Of a DNA stretch of 30,916 bases, positions 15,611-24,648 are shown piece by piece (position 1 is the stretch's first letter; every line of letters starts with the position of its first letter). The position numbers were made by a program, and so were the translations under genes. The stretch lies in contig JAVBUZ010000073.1 of the NCBI GenBank assembly GCA_031554725.1, positions 1 to 30,916 of the forward strand, given 5' to 3'. The notes below the pieces were generated by a model, which saw only the letters and a program-made list of their open reading frames with translations, did not search any database and had not been told where the DNA came from. This DNA is from JAVBUZ01 sp031554725 (GTDB taxonomy: Bacteria; Bacillota; Clostridia; Lachnospirales; Lachnospiraceae).

Positions 15611-16867
15611 CTATTGTTCATCCTTTAGCGTTGTCGCCACATCTTTGGCTTTGACAGCATACATACCTAACAAAACCGATAAAACGCTGAACGCTATAGC
15701 TATAATTACCACTATGACAATTCCTACAACATTAATCTTTAGTTTGCCTGTATAAATAATTACTTTCTTTAGCATCGGTGAAACAATTATTCCCATCATA
15801 CCACCAACCAATAATACGCTAAAAACTTCTATAAATGTTTCGGTGATAATTCTAAAAAGAGTAGAACCATAGGCAATAGATACTGCCATATAATGTCGTC
15901 GTTCATTCAAAATCAAAAACATAGAACCTGCACAACCTATTCCAGAAAGTACCATAATACTGATTGATAGTGTCATCCATCGATCCATATCATAACTAAA
16001 ATCATCCATCTCCCTTTTTAACTCAAGATAGGAATTGTCAACTTTAAAATTAAAAAGCTTATTAGTAGTATTTAGCTCGCGTAGCAATTGAGCAACAAGA
16101 TCCTCTTGCCATTCTTCATTGCGATAACGGAGAAATAGGACGTTTCTTAATTGCACATGTATCTCAGAGGAAATAGCATCAGGAATAGTATTATCTTCAA
16201 TTGGCAGAATCAACGCATCTGCCATATCGTAACCCGATTCACCTATTCTATCAAACATTATTGTTTTTTTATCCTTGGGCATAACAATTTCGTATGGATA
16301 TGACTTGTCACCAACCCAAAGTTGATTATCATCCAGAAATATTTCTATCCCCAAGTAAAACAGATTGACTTCTCCATCTGATCTCACAACTTCTCCCACT
16401 TCAAGTAGGGCCTGATAAGCAGCCTCACCCAAATAGGCCATACCTTGAGTACGAGCAAACCCATACAAAGAAAAAAATAATTTTTCATTCATAAAATAAA
16501 CATGGGTGTAAAAACCAGCTTCAGGCTCAACTCTAAAAATATTGTTATGAAAATCCATAGCAAACAACAAATCTAGATTTCTTGTGTATCGTTCATCTTC
16601 AGTAAGCCTACAATATGTATCATAGGATATGGGATATTCATAATTTGAAATAAGTTCTTCAATCTTTAGTCCGCTATATAGCTCAACATTAAACTCACCT
16701 TCGACACTACGTCGCTTACTTTCCTGTAGCATTTGCTCACTAGTCATTCTAAAATTCATACAAAGGACAAAGAATCCCACCCCTAGCATAAAATTAATCA
16801 TTATAATCAGATATATCAAACAGTGTTTACGTAGGTTGTGGAAGATTCTATCAATTGAGTATCTCAT
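15611..16867 (-). CDS. FtsX/MacB-like ABC permease, subunit 1
   Basis: A 418-aa membrane protein with one N-terminal transmembrane segment (about 15-37), a large extracytoplasmic region (about 40-295), and three C-terminal segments (about 297-320, 346-369, 382-409). This is the MacB/FtsX topology. Similarity to named members is low, so substrate cannot be given. It lies 14 nt after the second permease gene and 9 nt before the ATPase gene. AGGAG precedes the ATG. The two permeases probably form a heterodimer. Confidence 0.82.
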   Translation of the reverse strand: MRYSIDRIFHNLRKHCLIYLIIMINFMLGVGFFVLCMNFRMTSEQMLQESKRRSVEGEFNVELYSGLKIEELISNYEYPISYDTYCRLTEDERYTRNLDLLFAMDFHNNIFRVEPEAGFYTHVYFMNEKLFFSLYGFARTQGMAYLGEAAYQALLEVGEVVRSDGEVNLFYLGIEIFLDDNQLWVGDKSYPYEIVMPKDKKTIMFDRIGESGYDMADALILPIEDNTIPDAISSEIHVQLRNVLFLRYRNEEWQEDLVAQLLRELNTTNKLFNFKVDNSYLELKREMDDFSYDMDRWMTLSISIMVLSGIGCAGSMFLILNERRHYMAVSIAYGSTLFRIITETFIEVFSVLLVGGMMGIIVSPMLKKVIIYTGKLKINVVGIVIVVIIAIAFSVLSVLLGMYAVKAKDVATTLKDEQ

Positions 16868-16881
16868 TTCTATCTCCTCCC

Positions 16882-18018
16882 TTACGCCTGTCTCTTTAAC
16901 AATATAGCTATTCCTTGCTTCCTTAAGCTAAGGCAATAAGAGACACTGCCAGTTAAAACACCAATCAATAATCCACCTACCCCTACCTGTAAGATAGTGA
17001 CAGGCTGTAAATAAATGACCGCTCCCTTTATCAAGCCAGCGACTCTACTATATAACAAAACATCAAAAAGAAAGGCAATCAACATCAAACTCAGATTTCC
17101 AAGGATAACCTCAACTCCAACAATTATGTTACTTGCTCCAACAGCCATTCGAACTGCCATCTGGTATCGCTCGCTGATAATCTTGCCAAATAAAATAATA
17201 AACCAGTTAATAATGGCAAATCCAATTACCAATGCCGCTCGAAAAATACGATATTGATTTACTGCTTGAATGGATTCGTAATAAACTTTTTCCTGCTCTA
17301 AGCCCGTTTGAGCTGAAATGTTATCTTCTCCCGGAAAAAGTTTGAATGACAATATTTTGGGATATGATTCATCTTCACTATAGGTTATAATCTGATATTG
17401 AATTCGACCATTAGTACCAGAAAATAACTCCGATGTCATATTATAGGGAACGAAGATGCCACCATAAACCCTAGGTGCACGGATAACTCCTTGAACTCTG
17501 TATGTATCACCCAAAATCTGAATGGTATCACTCGTTTTTACACCATTCTTCGCCAATCTACTTTGGTGACCAATCAGGCACACCTTTTCGCCATCCCCAA
17601 CATAGTCTTTTCCCGAAAACATCTCTCCTGACAGTAACTCATAAGCATTTAGATCTAGATATTCTGCACTAATCCCACACACCCCTCCCGAGTAGAACTC
17701 CTTATCTGCATAGATAATCTGTCTTTCAAATGCACAGAAACCAGCCATATCAAATAGCTTTTTTTCCATACAACTATTGATTGCCGCATACATCTCTGCT
17801 TCCTCTTTATAATTCATAATATAGTCAATAATCGCAATATGTGAAACATCAACAGAAGTAGACATACGGCTGTCTGCCAGCAAATCATTCATATCATTCA
17901 GCGCCATCAATGGGAAGAATATACCTATCACCATTGTAACCAGCATGACAACACTTAAGAATTTATTATATATAATTTGTTTCCATATATTTTGAAACAA
18001 AAAAATTATTCTCTTCAT
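16882..18018 (-). CDS. FtsX/MacB-like ABC permease, subunit 2
   Basis: A 378-aa membrane protein with the same layout as its neighbour: an N-terminal transmembrane segment (about 20-40), an extracytoplasmic domain (about 45-255) of the MacB periplasmic-core type, and three C-terminal segments (about 259-281, 300-325, 343-366). A segment like SGEMFSGKDYVGDGEKVCLIG is common in MacB-type extracellular domains. It overlaps the lipoprotein gene upstream by 4 nt (ATGA), which ties the lipoprotein and transporter together in translation. Confidence 0.84.
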   Translation of the reverse strand: MKRIIFLFQNIWKQIIYNKFLSVVMLVTMVIGIFFPLMALNDMNDLLADSRMSTSVDVSHIAIIDYIMNYKEEAEMYAAINSCMEKKLFDMAGFCAFERQIIYADKEFYSGGVCGISAEYLDLNAYELLSGEMFSGKDYVGDGEKVCLIGHQSRLAKNGVKTSDTIQILGDTYRVQGVIRAPRVYGGIFVPYNMTSELFSGTNGRIQYQIITYSEDESYPKILSFKLFPGEDNISAQTGLEQEKVYYESIQAVNQYRIFRAALVIGFAIINWFIILFGKIISERYQMAVRMAVGASNIIVGVEVILGNLSLMLIAFLFDVLLYSRVAGLIKGAVIYLQPVTILQVGVGGLLIGVLTGSVSYCLSLRKQGIAILLKRQA

Positions 18019-18956
18019 AAGTTTCCTTTCGCACGGTAAAAGATCCCATTTTCACAATCTGATATATAAAGGTTCCCCTCCTCATCTATTGCCATATACA
18101 TATGCAAACTCGCCCGTGGCAAAGATAATACAGTTGTCATCTCCTCGTCCTCTAGTGTGTAACAGTGAATATAACCAACTCCTGCTGATATCACATAGAT
18201 ACTGTCCTTCCAGCAAGTAAGAGCTACTGGTACATATTTATCTTCTAGTCGTGCAATCTCTTTTACTTTATTGGACTCAACTTTATAAAGGATATTTTTT
18301 CCTGACTCAGCCGAATATTTGTGCTCTTCTACATGAAATTCAAGCATGTTTGCAAAATATACCTCTTCACTGCTTGAGCACAGATAACCAATTATATTTG
18401 TCCCGAGTTTATTTTCTTCTTGATTATTTATTGTGTATATATAAGCATCATTAATATCTGGCGAAAACGTTGATACATATATAACACCTGCACTATCTAC
18501 CGCAACGCTTAAGTATATTCCCATACCCTGCTCTGAAAGGAGTGAATCAAGATAATATACTTCGAGAAATTCAAAGTTCGAAGAAAATCTCTGTACTCTG
18601 TTGTTTCCACTGTCCAAAACATAGAAAGAATCATCCGCAAAAGTAATATCCCTTGGTCGCGAAAAATTTCCTTCTTCCATTCCCAACGTTCCATACGACT
18701 CTATCATCTCTAGTTTCTTGTCATATCTCATAATGCAATGGTTTTCCGCATCACATACATATATGTCATTGTTATATATACAAATTCCAGCAGGACTTGC
18801 CATCCCCATCTGGAGCATATCCAGTTCTTCCACCTGATATTTCTCCTGCGAAATTGGACTATCTATTAATAACATTTGTTTTGGGGCTTTGCCACAAGAT
18901 ATAAGAAATAGACATCCAAACAAAACAAGAATCATTGTTTTAATTATCTTATACAT
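18015..18956 (-). CDS. NHL-repeat beta-propeller lipoprotein
   Basis: A 313-aa surface lipoprotein. The signal peptide ends in a lipobox, LISC, with the lipidated Cys21. The mature part has NHL/six-bladed propeller repeats, clearest in PAGICIYNNDIYVCDAENH, where the strand is followed by RYDKKLEMIESYG, and in RPRDITFADDSFYVLDSGNN. Later blades (SVAVDSAGVIYVST and AIDEEGNLYISDCENG) are more diverged. Such propellers bind peptides, sugars or proteins; there is no catalytic motif. Its translational coupling to the permease suggests that it delivers or senses the transporter's substrate. It starts 39 nt after the thioredoxin gene, with AGGT before the ATG. Confidence 0.86.
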   Translation of the reverse strand: MYKIIKTMILVLFGCLFLISCGKAPKQMLLIDSPISQEKYQVEELDMLQMGMASPAGICIYNNDIYVCDAENHCIMRYDKKLEMIESYGTLGMEEGNFSRPRDITFADDSFYVLDSGNNRVQRFSSNFEFLEVYYLDSLLSEQGMGIYLSVAVDSAGVIYVSTFSPDINDAYIYTINNQEENKLGTNIIGYLCSSSEEVYFANMLEFHVEEHKYSAESGKNILYKVESNKVKEIARLEDKYVPVALTCWKDSIYVISAGVGYIHCYTLEDEEMTTVLSLPRASLHMYMAIDEEGNLYISDCENGIFYRAKGNL

Positions 18957-18995
18957 ATCTGACCTCCATCAGTTTCAGTGACCACAACAATCTGA

Positions 18996-19889
18996 TTATT
19001 GTCCCACTATTTCATTCATCAATGTTTCCAATGGAACCTCACCTACTATTTTATAAGTTTCATCTTCCTGCAAGACCAAGAAAGAAGGATACCACTTAAT
19101 TCCATATACTAAACGAAATAGTGCATAGTCATCCTTAAAATGGAACGGTTCTGTGTCATCATACTTATATAAGTAATGCAAATCAAAGTCTTTACTTATG
19201 TCTTCGCTGTTTAATATGGCATCCGCTGCTGCACAATCAGGACATCCTTCCATGTAAAAGTACACTACTTGTTTTCTTGTTAAATCAACTAAATTAAATT
19301 CCCTCATCAAATATTGATTAGCATTTAGTTGAAGTTTTTCCAAATTATCTTGTAAATCAGTAATTTGGTTATACAACTTTTCAATTGTTATTTTTATATC
19401 TGAGTTATAGTACGTTATTCTTCCTTGATTATCAATTATGTAGGCACTTGGTGTCGAAGCCCCTAATGCTGAAATGCCATTTGTACTATAGCAATTTTCA
19501 GTATTAATATTATATTGTTCAAGCAAAGAAACAGGAATATTATCACACCATAAAAACGATATGCGTAAATCCTCCTCACTAAAAATAGCTTGAAGTCTCT
19601 CCGAGAATCTAAGAACATCTACACAACTTTGACAAGAGGCTGATAAATAAAATAATATATTATTTTTTTCTCCAAACGCAAAAGTTACACTGTTACCCTC
19701 AATATCAAAAATTTGCAATTCATTGAAAGAATCTCCATAGCGCAAATCAATCATATTTACATTTGCACTTGCTTTCTCTGCCTGCTTCCCTTGTATTTGG
19801 TTCCTTTGCCAAACCACAATAATGGATAACGCTATAATTACTACAAGAAAAAAACAAATTGAACTAATAAACACTTTCTTCTGTACCAT
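18996..19889 (-). CDS. Membrane-anchored protein with two thioredoxin-like domains
   Basis: 297 aa. One N-terminal transmembrane segment (about 5-26) is followed by two extracytoplasmic thioredoxin folds. The first is TlpA/AhpC-like, with CQSC at 86-89 and a TPSAYI cis-Pro site. The second has CPDC at 216-219 and a YPSFLV cis-Pro site. A helical, probably coiled-coil linker (about 165-190) joins them. Both active sites are intact, so the protein could make, break or shuffle disulfides outside the cell. The ATG at 19887-19889 was chosen because GAGGGGG lies 8 nt upstream; the frame extends 29 codons further to another ATG without a ribosome site. It is the first gene of the cassette that ends with the Cys-rich peptide, its likely client. 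Confidence 0.85.
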   Translation of the reverse strand: MVQKKVFISSICFFLVVIIALSIIVVWQRNQIQGKQAEKASANVNMIDLRYGDSFNELQIFDIEGNSVTFAFGEKNNILFYLSASCQSCVDVLRFSERLQAIFSEEDLRISFLWCDNIPVSLLEQYNINTENCYSTNGISALGASTPSAYIIDNQGRITYYNSDIKITIEKLYNQITDLQDNLEKLQLNANQYLMREFNLVDLTRKQVVYFYMEGCPDCAAADAILNSEDISKDFDLHYLYKYDDTEPFHFKDDYALFRLVYGIKWYPSFLVLQEDETYKIVGEVPLETLMNEIVGQ

Positions 19890-19966
19890 TCTTATTTCCC
19901 CCTCTTTTGTTACAACACTTGCCATAATTAAAATGTACTGTTTCAAAGCATATTTATATAAAATAT

Positions 19967-19993
19967 ATTGTATCATCCATCGTCATGATATTC
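19967..19993 (-). promoter_or_regulatory. Tentative promoter of the peptide/ABC cassette
   Basis: On the minus strand GAATAT (19988-19993) and GATACAAT (19967-19974) are 13 nt apart. This resembles sigma-E/K-type mother-cell promoters (-10 CATACAAT or CATAnnnTA) more than sigma-A. A sigma-A alternative (GATACA, 16 nt, TATGCT) overlaps it and is weak. The region 19890-20031 is AT-rich and shows nothing else. Confidence 0.25.
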
Positions 19994-20031
19994 TATTATT
20001 TTTCATCGCGCGACATGATTCATGCCTATTT

Positions 20032-20093
20032 AACCCCCAAAAGGAGCGAGCTCAATGTTGTCAAGACATTGAGCCTTCGCTCCTTTTGGGGTT
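20032..20093. terminator. Very long hairpin, terminator of the formate dehydrogenase operon
   Basis: Arms of about 27 nt (20032-20058 and 20066-20093) pair with only small bulges. They include CCCC/GGGG, AAAA/TTTT, GGAGCG/CGCTCC and a CTCAATGT/ACATTGAG inner stem, with a 7-nt loop. A core stem followed by TTTT is present in both directions, so it can stop transcription on either strand. It lies 15 nt after the fdhA stop. Confidence 0.82.
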
Positions 20094-20108
20094 ATTACAT
20101 ATATAATT

Positions 20109-22796
20109 CTAATTCTGTTTCTCTATTCTTATAGCACAAACCTTATACTCTGGAATTCTAGCGTATTTATCAAGGGCTGCGTTGGTAAGAATGTTTGCAT
20201 TTCCATCTGGGAAGTGGAATGGCATCCAGCTTTCACCTACGGAAACCTTTTCACCTACTCTTGCAGTAGTCATAAGGCTTCCTCTTCGAGAGCTTACTTT
20301 AACTAGTTCTCCATTTTCAATACCTAGTCTAGCTGCATCCTCTGTATTCATTTCAATATAGGATTTACCCTCTTTTTCCATAAGTCCTGGAGTCTTTCCT
20401 GTCATTGCACGAGTATTGTAATGATACAAAATACGTCCAGTCATAAGGATGGTTGGATACTCTTCGTCTGGAAGTTCTGCACTTGGAGTATAGTTTGCTG
20501 GATAGAACCAGCCTAGTCCTCGTACAAATTTTTCTGTATGAAGTATTGGTGTACCCTTATGCTTCTTGTCAAGACAGGGCCACTGCAAAGTTTCCTTATC
20601 TAGTCTTCTATGGCTGATACCACCAAAGGAAGGGGTAAGGGATGCAATTTCATCCATAATTTCTTCCGATGTCATTTGTGGCTGTTCATAACCCATGCGA
20701 TTCATCAGGTCAATGAATATATCGGTATCTAAACGCATTTCTCCATCTAGCTCTACTGCTTTACGAACTCTTTGCACGCGTCTTTCTGTATTAGAGAAGG
20801 TTCCTTCTTTTTCTGCATAGCTTGTTCCAGGAAGAACTACATCTGCAAAGCGAGCTGTCTCTGTCATAAATAAATCAGATACAACTAAAAAGTCTAGGCT
20901 TTCCAAGGAATGCTTAATATGGTTTTGATCTGCATCTGTTACTACTGGGTCTTCACCAAAGATAAACAAGCCTCTAATCTCTTTTTTAATTGCTGCGCCA
21001 AATACATCGGTTGCATGTGTACCAGGCTTTCTATTTAAAGAAACGCCCCAGCTCTTTTCAAACTTCTGCACGGCTTCTTCGTTGGTAATCTTCTGGTAGC
21101 CAGGTAAATCCCCAGGAAGTGCGCCCATGTCACAAGCCCCCTGCACATTGTTCTGTCCACGAAGTGGATTTACACCACAGCCTGGCTTTCCAATTTTGCC
21201 AACCATCATAGCCATATTTGACATAGACATTACGCCCTCAGTACCGGTAGAATGTTCCTTTACACCAAGACAGTAAATAATTGGTGCTTTTGCTGCTTTT
21301 GCATACATTAGGGCAGCCTCTCTTAAATGATCTGGGTCTATATGACAAATTTCACCAACTACCTCTGGTGTATATTCTTTTACAATTTCCTTTAGCTCTT
21401 CATAACCCTCTGTTCTATTTTTGATAAATTCTTCGTCCACTAGTCCTTCGCTAATCATAACATTCATCATACCATTGGCAAATGCTACGTTGGTACCTGG
21501 TTTAAGCTTTAAATGAATATCCGCATTCTTAGAAAGGCCGATATCTCTTGGGTCAACTACAATTAGTCTTGTTCCATTGGCAACTGCCTGACGAATCTTC
21601 ATACCTACAACTGGATGGGCTTCTTCTGGGTTTGAGCCAACAAGTAAAATAACATCCACGCCTTTTGTAATATCATCAATTGGATTGGTCATTGCTCCTG
21701 AACCCAGTGTCATAGCAAGACCTGCAACGCTGGCAGAGTGACATACACGTGCACAGTTATCTACGTTATTGGTCTCAAAAGCACATCTTACCATTTTCTG
21801 GAACATGTAGCAGTCTTCATTTGGTGAACGAGAACAAGCAAAGCCTGCAAGGGAATCAGTGCCATACTGCTTTTTAATATTGTTAAACTTAGAAGCAATA
21901 AGCTCCATAGCTTCATCCCAGGTTGCTTTTTCAAACTCACCGGTTTCTTTGTTTTTAATAAGAGGTGTTTTTAATCTTTCTGGAGAATGTACAAAGTTAA
22001 AGGAACCAAATCTACCCTTTACGCATAAAAGGTTACTGTTGGATGGTCCATCTACTGGCTCAACATCCACAATCACATTGTCCTTTACAATCAGATTATA
22101 CTGACAGCCTGTTGCACAATGTGGACAGGTTGTCTGAACCTTCTTTACTTTTCCCACTTGGTATTTCTTTAGGTTTTTAGCAACAAGAGCACCTGTTGGG
22201 CATACTGTTGCACAGTTTCCACATGACTCACAGGTTGTTGCCTTCCAGTCTGGTCCAAATGGTGCATCAATTAAGGTTCTTGTACCAATTTTTCCATTGT
22301 GTAGAGCTCCATTTCCAGCCACCTTATTACAGGTGCTTACACATCTTTGACAATTAATACAAAGCTCTGGATTGTAAGTTAAAAATGGATTTTCTTTTTT
22401 CACCTCATATTTTGCTGCACTACCTTTATAACAGGATTCTGTTATCTCATATTCATTGGATAATGCCTGTAATCTACATTCACCTGATTTCGAGCAAGAA
22501 AAGCAGGATACGTTATGGTTTGCTAATAAAAGGTTTAAAACTTGTTTTCTACTTTTTATTACTTTTTCACTTTTGGTATTTACTACCATGCCGTCTGTTA
22601 CCTGTGTATTACAAGAGGTAACTAGGTTTTCTTTGCCTTCGACCTCTACCACACACATCTTACAAGAGCCTACTTCATTGACCTCTTTCAAATAACAAAG
22701 AGTTGGTATCTCAATCGCCGCATCCTTTGCTGCTTCTAATATAGTAATGCCGGACTTTACGGAAAGCTCTACGCCATCAATTGTTATCTTTACCAT
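20109..22796 (-). CDS. fdhA: Formate dehydrogenase catalytic subunit, NuoG-like, Cys type
   Basis: An 895-aa molybdopterin enzyme expected to interconvert formate and CO2. N-terminal 2Fe-2S domain (Cys 34, 45, 48, 62), NuoG-type His-Cys cluster (94, 98, 101, 107), two 4Fe-4S clusters (146/149/152/156 and 189/192/195/199), then the molybdopterin domain with its own 4Fe-4S (224, 227, 231, 258). The active-site residue is Cys352 in ARVCHSAS, encoded by TGT, where related enzymes often have selenocysteine. The C-terminal molydopterin dinucleotide-binding domain is complete. The ATG at 22794-22796 overlaps the upstream stop by one base (TAATG) and has AGGAGG 9 nt before it; an upstream TTG at 22826 is rejected. 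The iron-sulfur wire suggests electron exchange with the flavoprotein encoded next to it. Confidence 0.93.
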   Translation of the reverse strand: MVKITIDGVELSVKSGITILEAAKDAAIEIPTLCYLKEVNEVGSCKMCVVEVEGKENLVTSCNTQVTDGMVVNTKSEKVIKSRKQVLNLLLANHNVSCFSCSKSGECRLQALSNEYEITESCYKGSAAKYEVKKENPFLTYNPELCINCQRCVSTCNKVAGNGALHNGKIGTRTLIDAPFGPDWKATTCESCGNCATVCPTGALVAKNLKKYQVGKVKKVQTTCPHCATGCQYNLIVKDNVIVDVEPVDGPSNSNLLCVKGRFGSFNFVHSPERLKTPLIKNKETGEFEKATWDEAMELIASKFNNIKKQYGTDSLAGFACSRSPNEDCYMFQKMVRCAFETNNVDNCARVCHSASVAGLAMTLGSGAMTNPIDDITKGVDVILLVGSNPEEAHPVVGMKIRQAVANGTRLIVVDPRDIGLSKNADIHLKLKPGTNVAFANGMMNVMISEGLVDEEFIKNRTEGYEELKEIVKEYTPEVVGEICHIDPDHLREAALMYAKAAKAPIIYCLGVKEHSTGTEGVMSMSNMAMMVGKIGKPGCGVNPLRGQNNVQGACDMGALPGDLPGYQKITNEEAVQKFEKSWGVSLNRKPGTHATDVFGAAIKKEIRGLFIFGEDPVVTDADQNHIKHSLESLDFLVVSDLFMTETARFADVVLPGTSYAEKEGTFSNTERRVQRVRKAVELDGEMRLDTDIFIDLMNRMGYEQPQMTSEEIMDEIASLTPSFGGISHRRLDKETLQWPCLDKKHKGTPILHTEKFVRGLGWFYPANYTPSAELPDEEYPTILMTGRILYHYNTRAMTGKTPGLMEKEGKSYIEMNTEDAARLGIENGELVKVSSRRGSLMTTARVGEKVSVGESWMPFHFPDGNANILTNAALDKYARIPEYKVCAIRIEKQN

Positions 22797-24631
22797 TATG
22801 CCCTGCCTCCTTCTATTACTCCGCAACCAAAGTGATCACATCTTAAACATTTATTGCATTCCTGCATTGCCTCTTCATGTGAAAAACCATTTTCGATTGG
22901 TTCAAAATTTGTTTTTCTTTCACGTGCTGAAATATCTGTAAGATGAACTCTACCATAATGAGTTCTATCATTTTCCTTTGGTTTAGGAACTTGAATAACG
23001 TCCTTATATTTGTGATGGTATCCTAAATATTCGTCAATGTTTAGAGCAGCTATCTTGCCTGCTGCAATTGCTTTAATAACCGTTGCTGGGCCAAATACAC
23101 AGTCACCGCCTGCAAAAATCTTGTCATAATCCTTTAGCTTACAGGTTTCATCTGCTTCAAAGGTTTTTCTTCTTGGATTGACATTATATTTCTCGAAAGA
23201 CTCCGAAACAATATCTTGTCCAATTGCCATCAGTACGATTTCACATGGAATCTCTATTTCTGGCTTATTGGCCTTGGTAGAGGAAGGCTTGCCCTGTCTA
23301 TCATATACGCTAATAATCTGTGGTTGTGCAACAAAGCCCCTTACATTTCCTGCCTCATCTGCTAAAATCTTTACTGGTGCATTTAAGGTCATTAGCTCTA
23401 CGCCTTCTTCAATGGCACCCTGAATTTCATTTGGAAGTGCTGTCATATCAATTTGGCGTCTTCTATATACAACAGTAACCTCACTTGCATTACAGCGAAT
23501 TGCAGAACGAGCACAGTCCATGGCAACATTACCACCACCTACTACTACTACTCTTTTGCCTGTATAATCAGGAATGTTTCCTCTCCCTATTTCACCAAGC
23601 ATATCTACTGCGGAATAAGAACCATTACTTTTAACGCCTTCAACATTTACACTTTTTCCTGCCTGTGCGCCAATGGCAATATAGATTGCATGGTACTGCT
23701 CCTGTAGCTCTTCCATAGTAATGTCTCTGCCAATTGCTACATTATATTTTACTTCGATGTTTCCTGTAGAAAGGATTGCTTCTATATCTTGATCTAGTCT
23801 ATCCTTTGGAAGTCTATAGTTGGGAATACCATAACGAAGCATACCACCTAATTTTTCTCTTTCTTCAAATACTACTACCTTGTGTCCCATTAAAGATAGA
23901 TAATAGGCTGTGGTAAGTCCTGAAGGACCGCCACCTACGATAGCTACTTTCTTACCTGTTGCAACATTACATTCAGGTACCTGTACCTTATCTGCTGCAA
24001 TTTGGTCTACCGCATATTTTTTAAGTCCTCTAATATTTACAGGACTGTCTATTAAATCTCTACGACACTTTTCTTCACATGGATGCTCGCAAATAAATGC
24101 GCAAGCCGTAGGAAATGGATTGTCATGTCTTATAAGATTAATTGCATCACCATAACGCTCCTCGCCAATGAGTGCAATATAACCTGGTATGTCTACGTTT
24201 GCTGGGCAATAAGAAATACATGGAACCTTCTGTCCCACATCTTCCTGACAACGTAGCTTCGTAATGTGGCTCATATATTCATCGTGAAATAATTCAACAC
24301 TTTGAAGAACAATATTGGCCGCTTCATAGCCAATCGCACAGTCCGAGGTGTCTCTAATCATAGTGGCAAGCTCTACCATATTTTCAAAGGTAGCCATATC
24401 TGCTTTTCCATCTAAAATCATCATCATCATGTTTTCAACCTGCTCTAAGCCGTCCCTACAAGGAACACATTTACCACAGGTCTGGGATCTAGCACTTTGC
24501 AAGAAAGAAAGCTGCACTGCAATAGGGCATACCCCTGGTGGTGTTGCCTTTACTCTTTTCACAAATTTGTCTAAAAATTTTGTTGTTTTTTCATTCATTT
24601 CATGGGTTTGTAATACATTTTTTGAATACAT
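22796..24631 (-). CDS. NuoF 4Fe-4S fragment fused to GltD-type NAD(P)H oxidoreductase
   Basis: 611 aa. The first 125 residues match only the C-terminal 4Fe-4S domain of NuoF (CGKCVPCRDG with Cys 52, 55, 58 and later Cys98); the FMN/NADH-binding half is missing. Next comes the glutamate-synthase small-subunit/DPYD-like region with its Cys clusters (about 128-190). An FAD site, GGGPSG (233-238), a second dinucleotide site, VVVVGGGNVAMD (about 363-374), and a Cys-rich tail (592, 595, 598, 603) follow. It probably passes electrons between NAD(P)H and formate dehydrogenase; the GltD-like fold more often uses NADPH, but the sequence does not settle this. GGAGG precedes the ATG. It is one base-overlapped with fdhA and 17 nt after fdhD. 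Confidence 0.88.
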   Translation of the reverse strand: MYSKNVLQTHEMNEKTTKFLDKFVKRVKATPPGVCPIAVQLSFLQSARSQTCGKCVPCRDGLEQVENMMMMILDGKADMATFENMVELATMIRDTSDCAIGYEAANIVLQSVELFHDEYMSHITKLRCQEDVGQKVPCISYCPANVDIPGYIALIGEERYGDAINLIRHDNPFPTACAFICEHPCEEKCRRDLIDSPVNIRGLKKYAVDQIAADKVQVPECNVATGKKVAIVGGGPSGLTTAYYLSLMGHKVVVFEEREKLGGMLRYGIPNYRLPKDRLDQDIEAILSTGNIEVKYNVAIGRDITMEELQEQYHAIYIAIGAQAGKSVNVEGVKSNGSYSAVDMLGEIGRGNIPDYTGKRVVVVGGGNVAMDCARSAIRCNASEVTVVYRRRQIDMTALPNEIQGAIEEGVELMTLNAPVKILADEAGNVRGFVAQPQIISVYDRQGKPSSTKANKPEIEIPCEIVLMAIGQDIVSESFEKYNVNPRRKTFEADETCKLKDYDKIFAGGDCVFGPATVIKAIAAGKIAALNIDEYLGYHHKYKDVIQVPKPKENDRTHYGRVHLTDISARERKTNFEPIENGFSHEEAMQECNKCLRCDHFGCGVIEGGRA

Positions 24632-24648
24632 GAAATCCTCCTCTATAT

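Noticed and set aside
21740..21760. Selenocysteine codon in formate dehydrogenase
   Set aside because: The active-site codon reads TGT (Cys), and no internal stop interrupts the gene.
22797..22826. Upstream TTG start for the formate dehydrogenase subunit
   Set aside because: The ATG at 22794-22796 has AGGAGG at good distance, begins exactly at the 2Fe-2S domain, and overlaps the upstream stop as TAATG.
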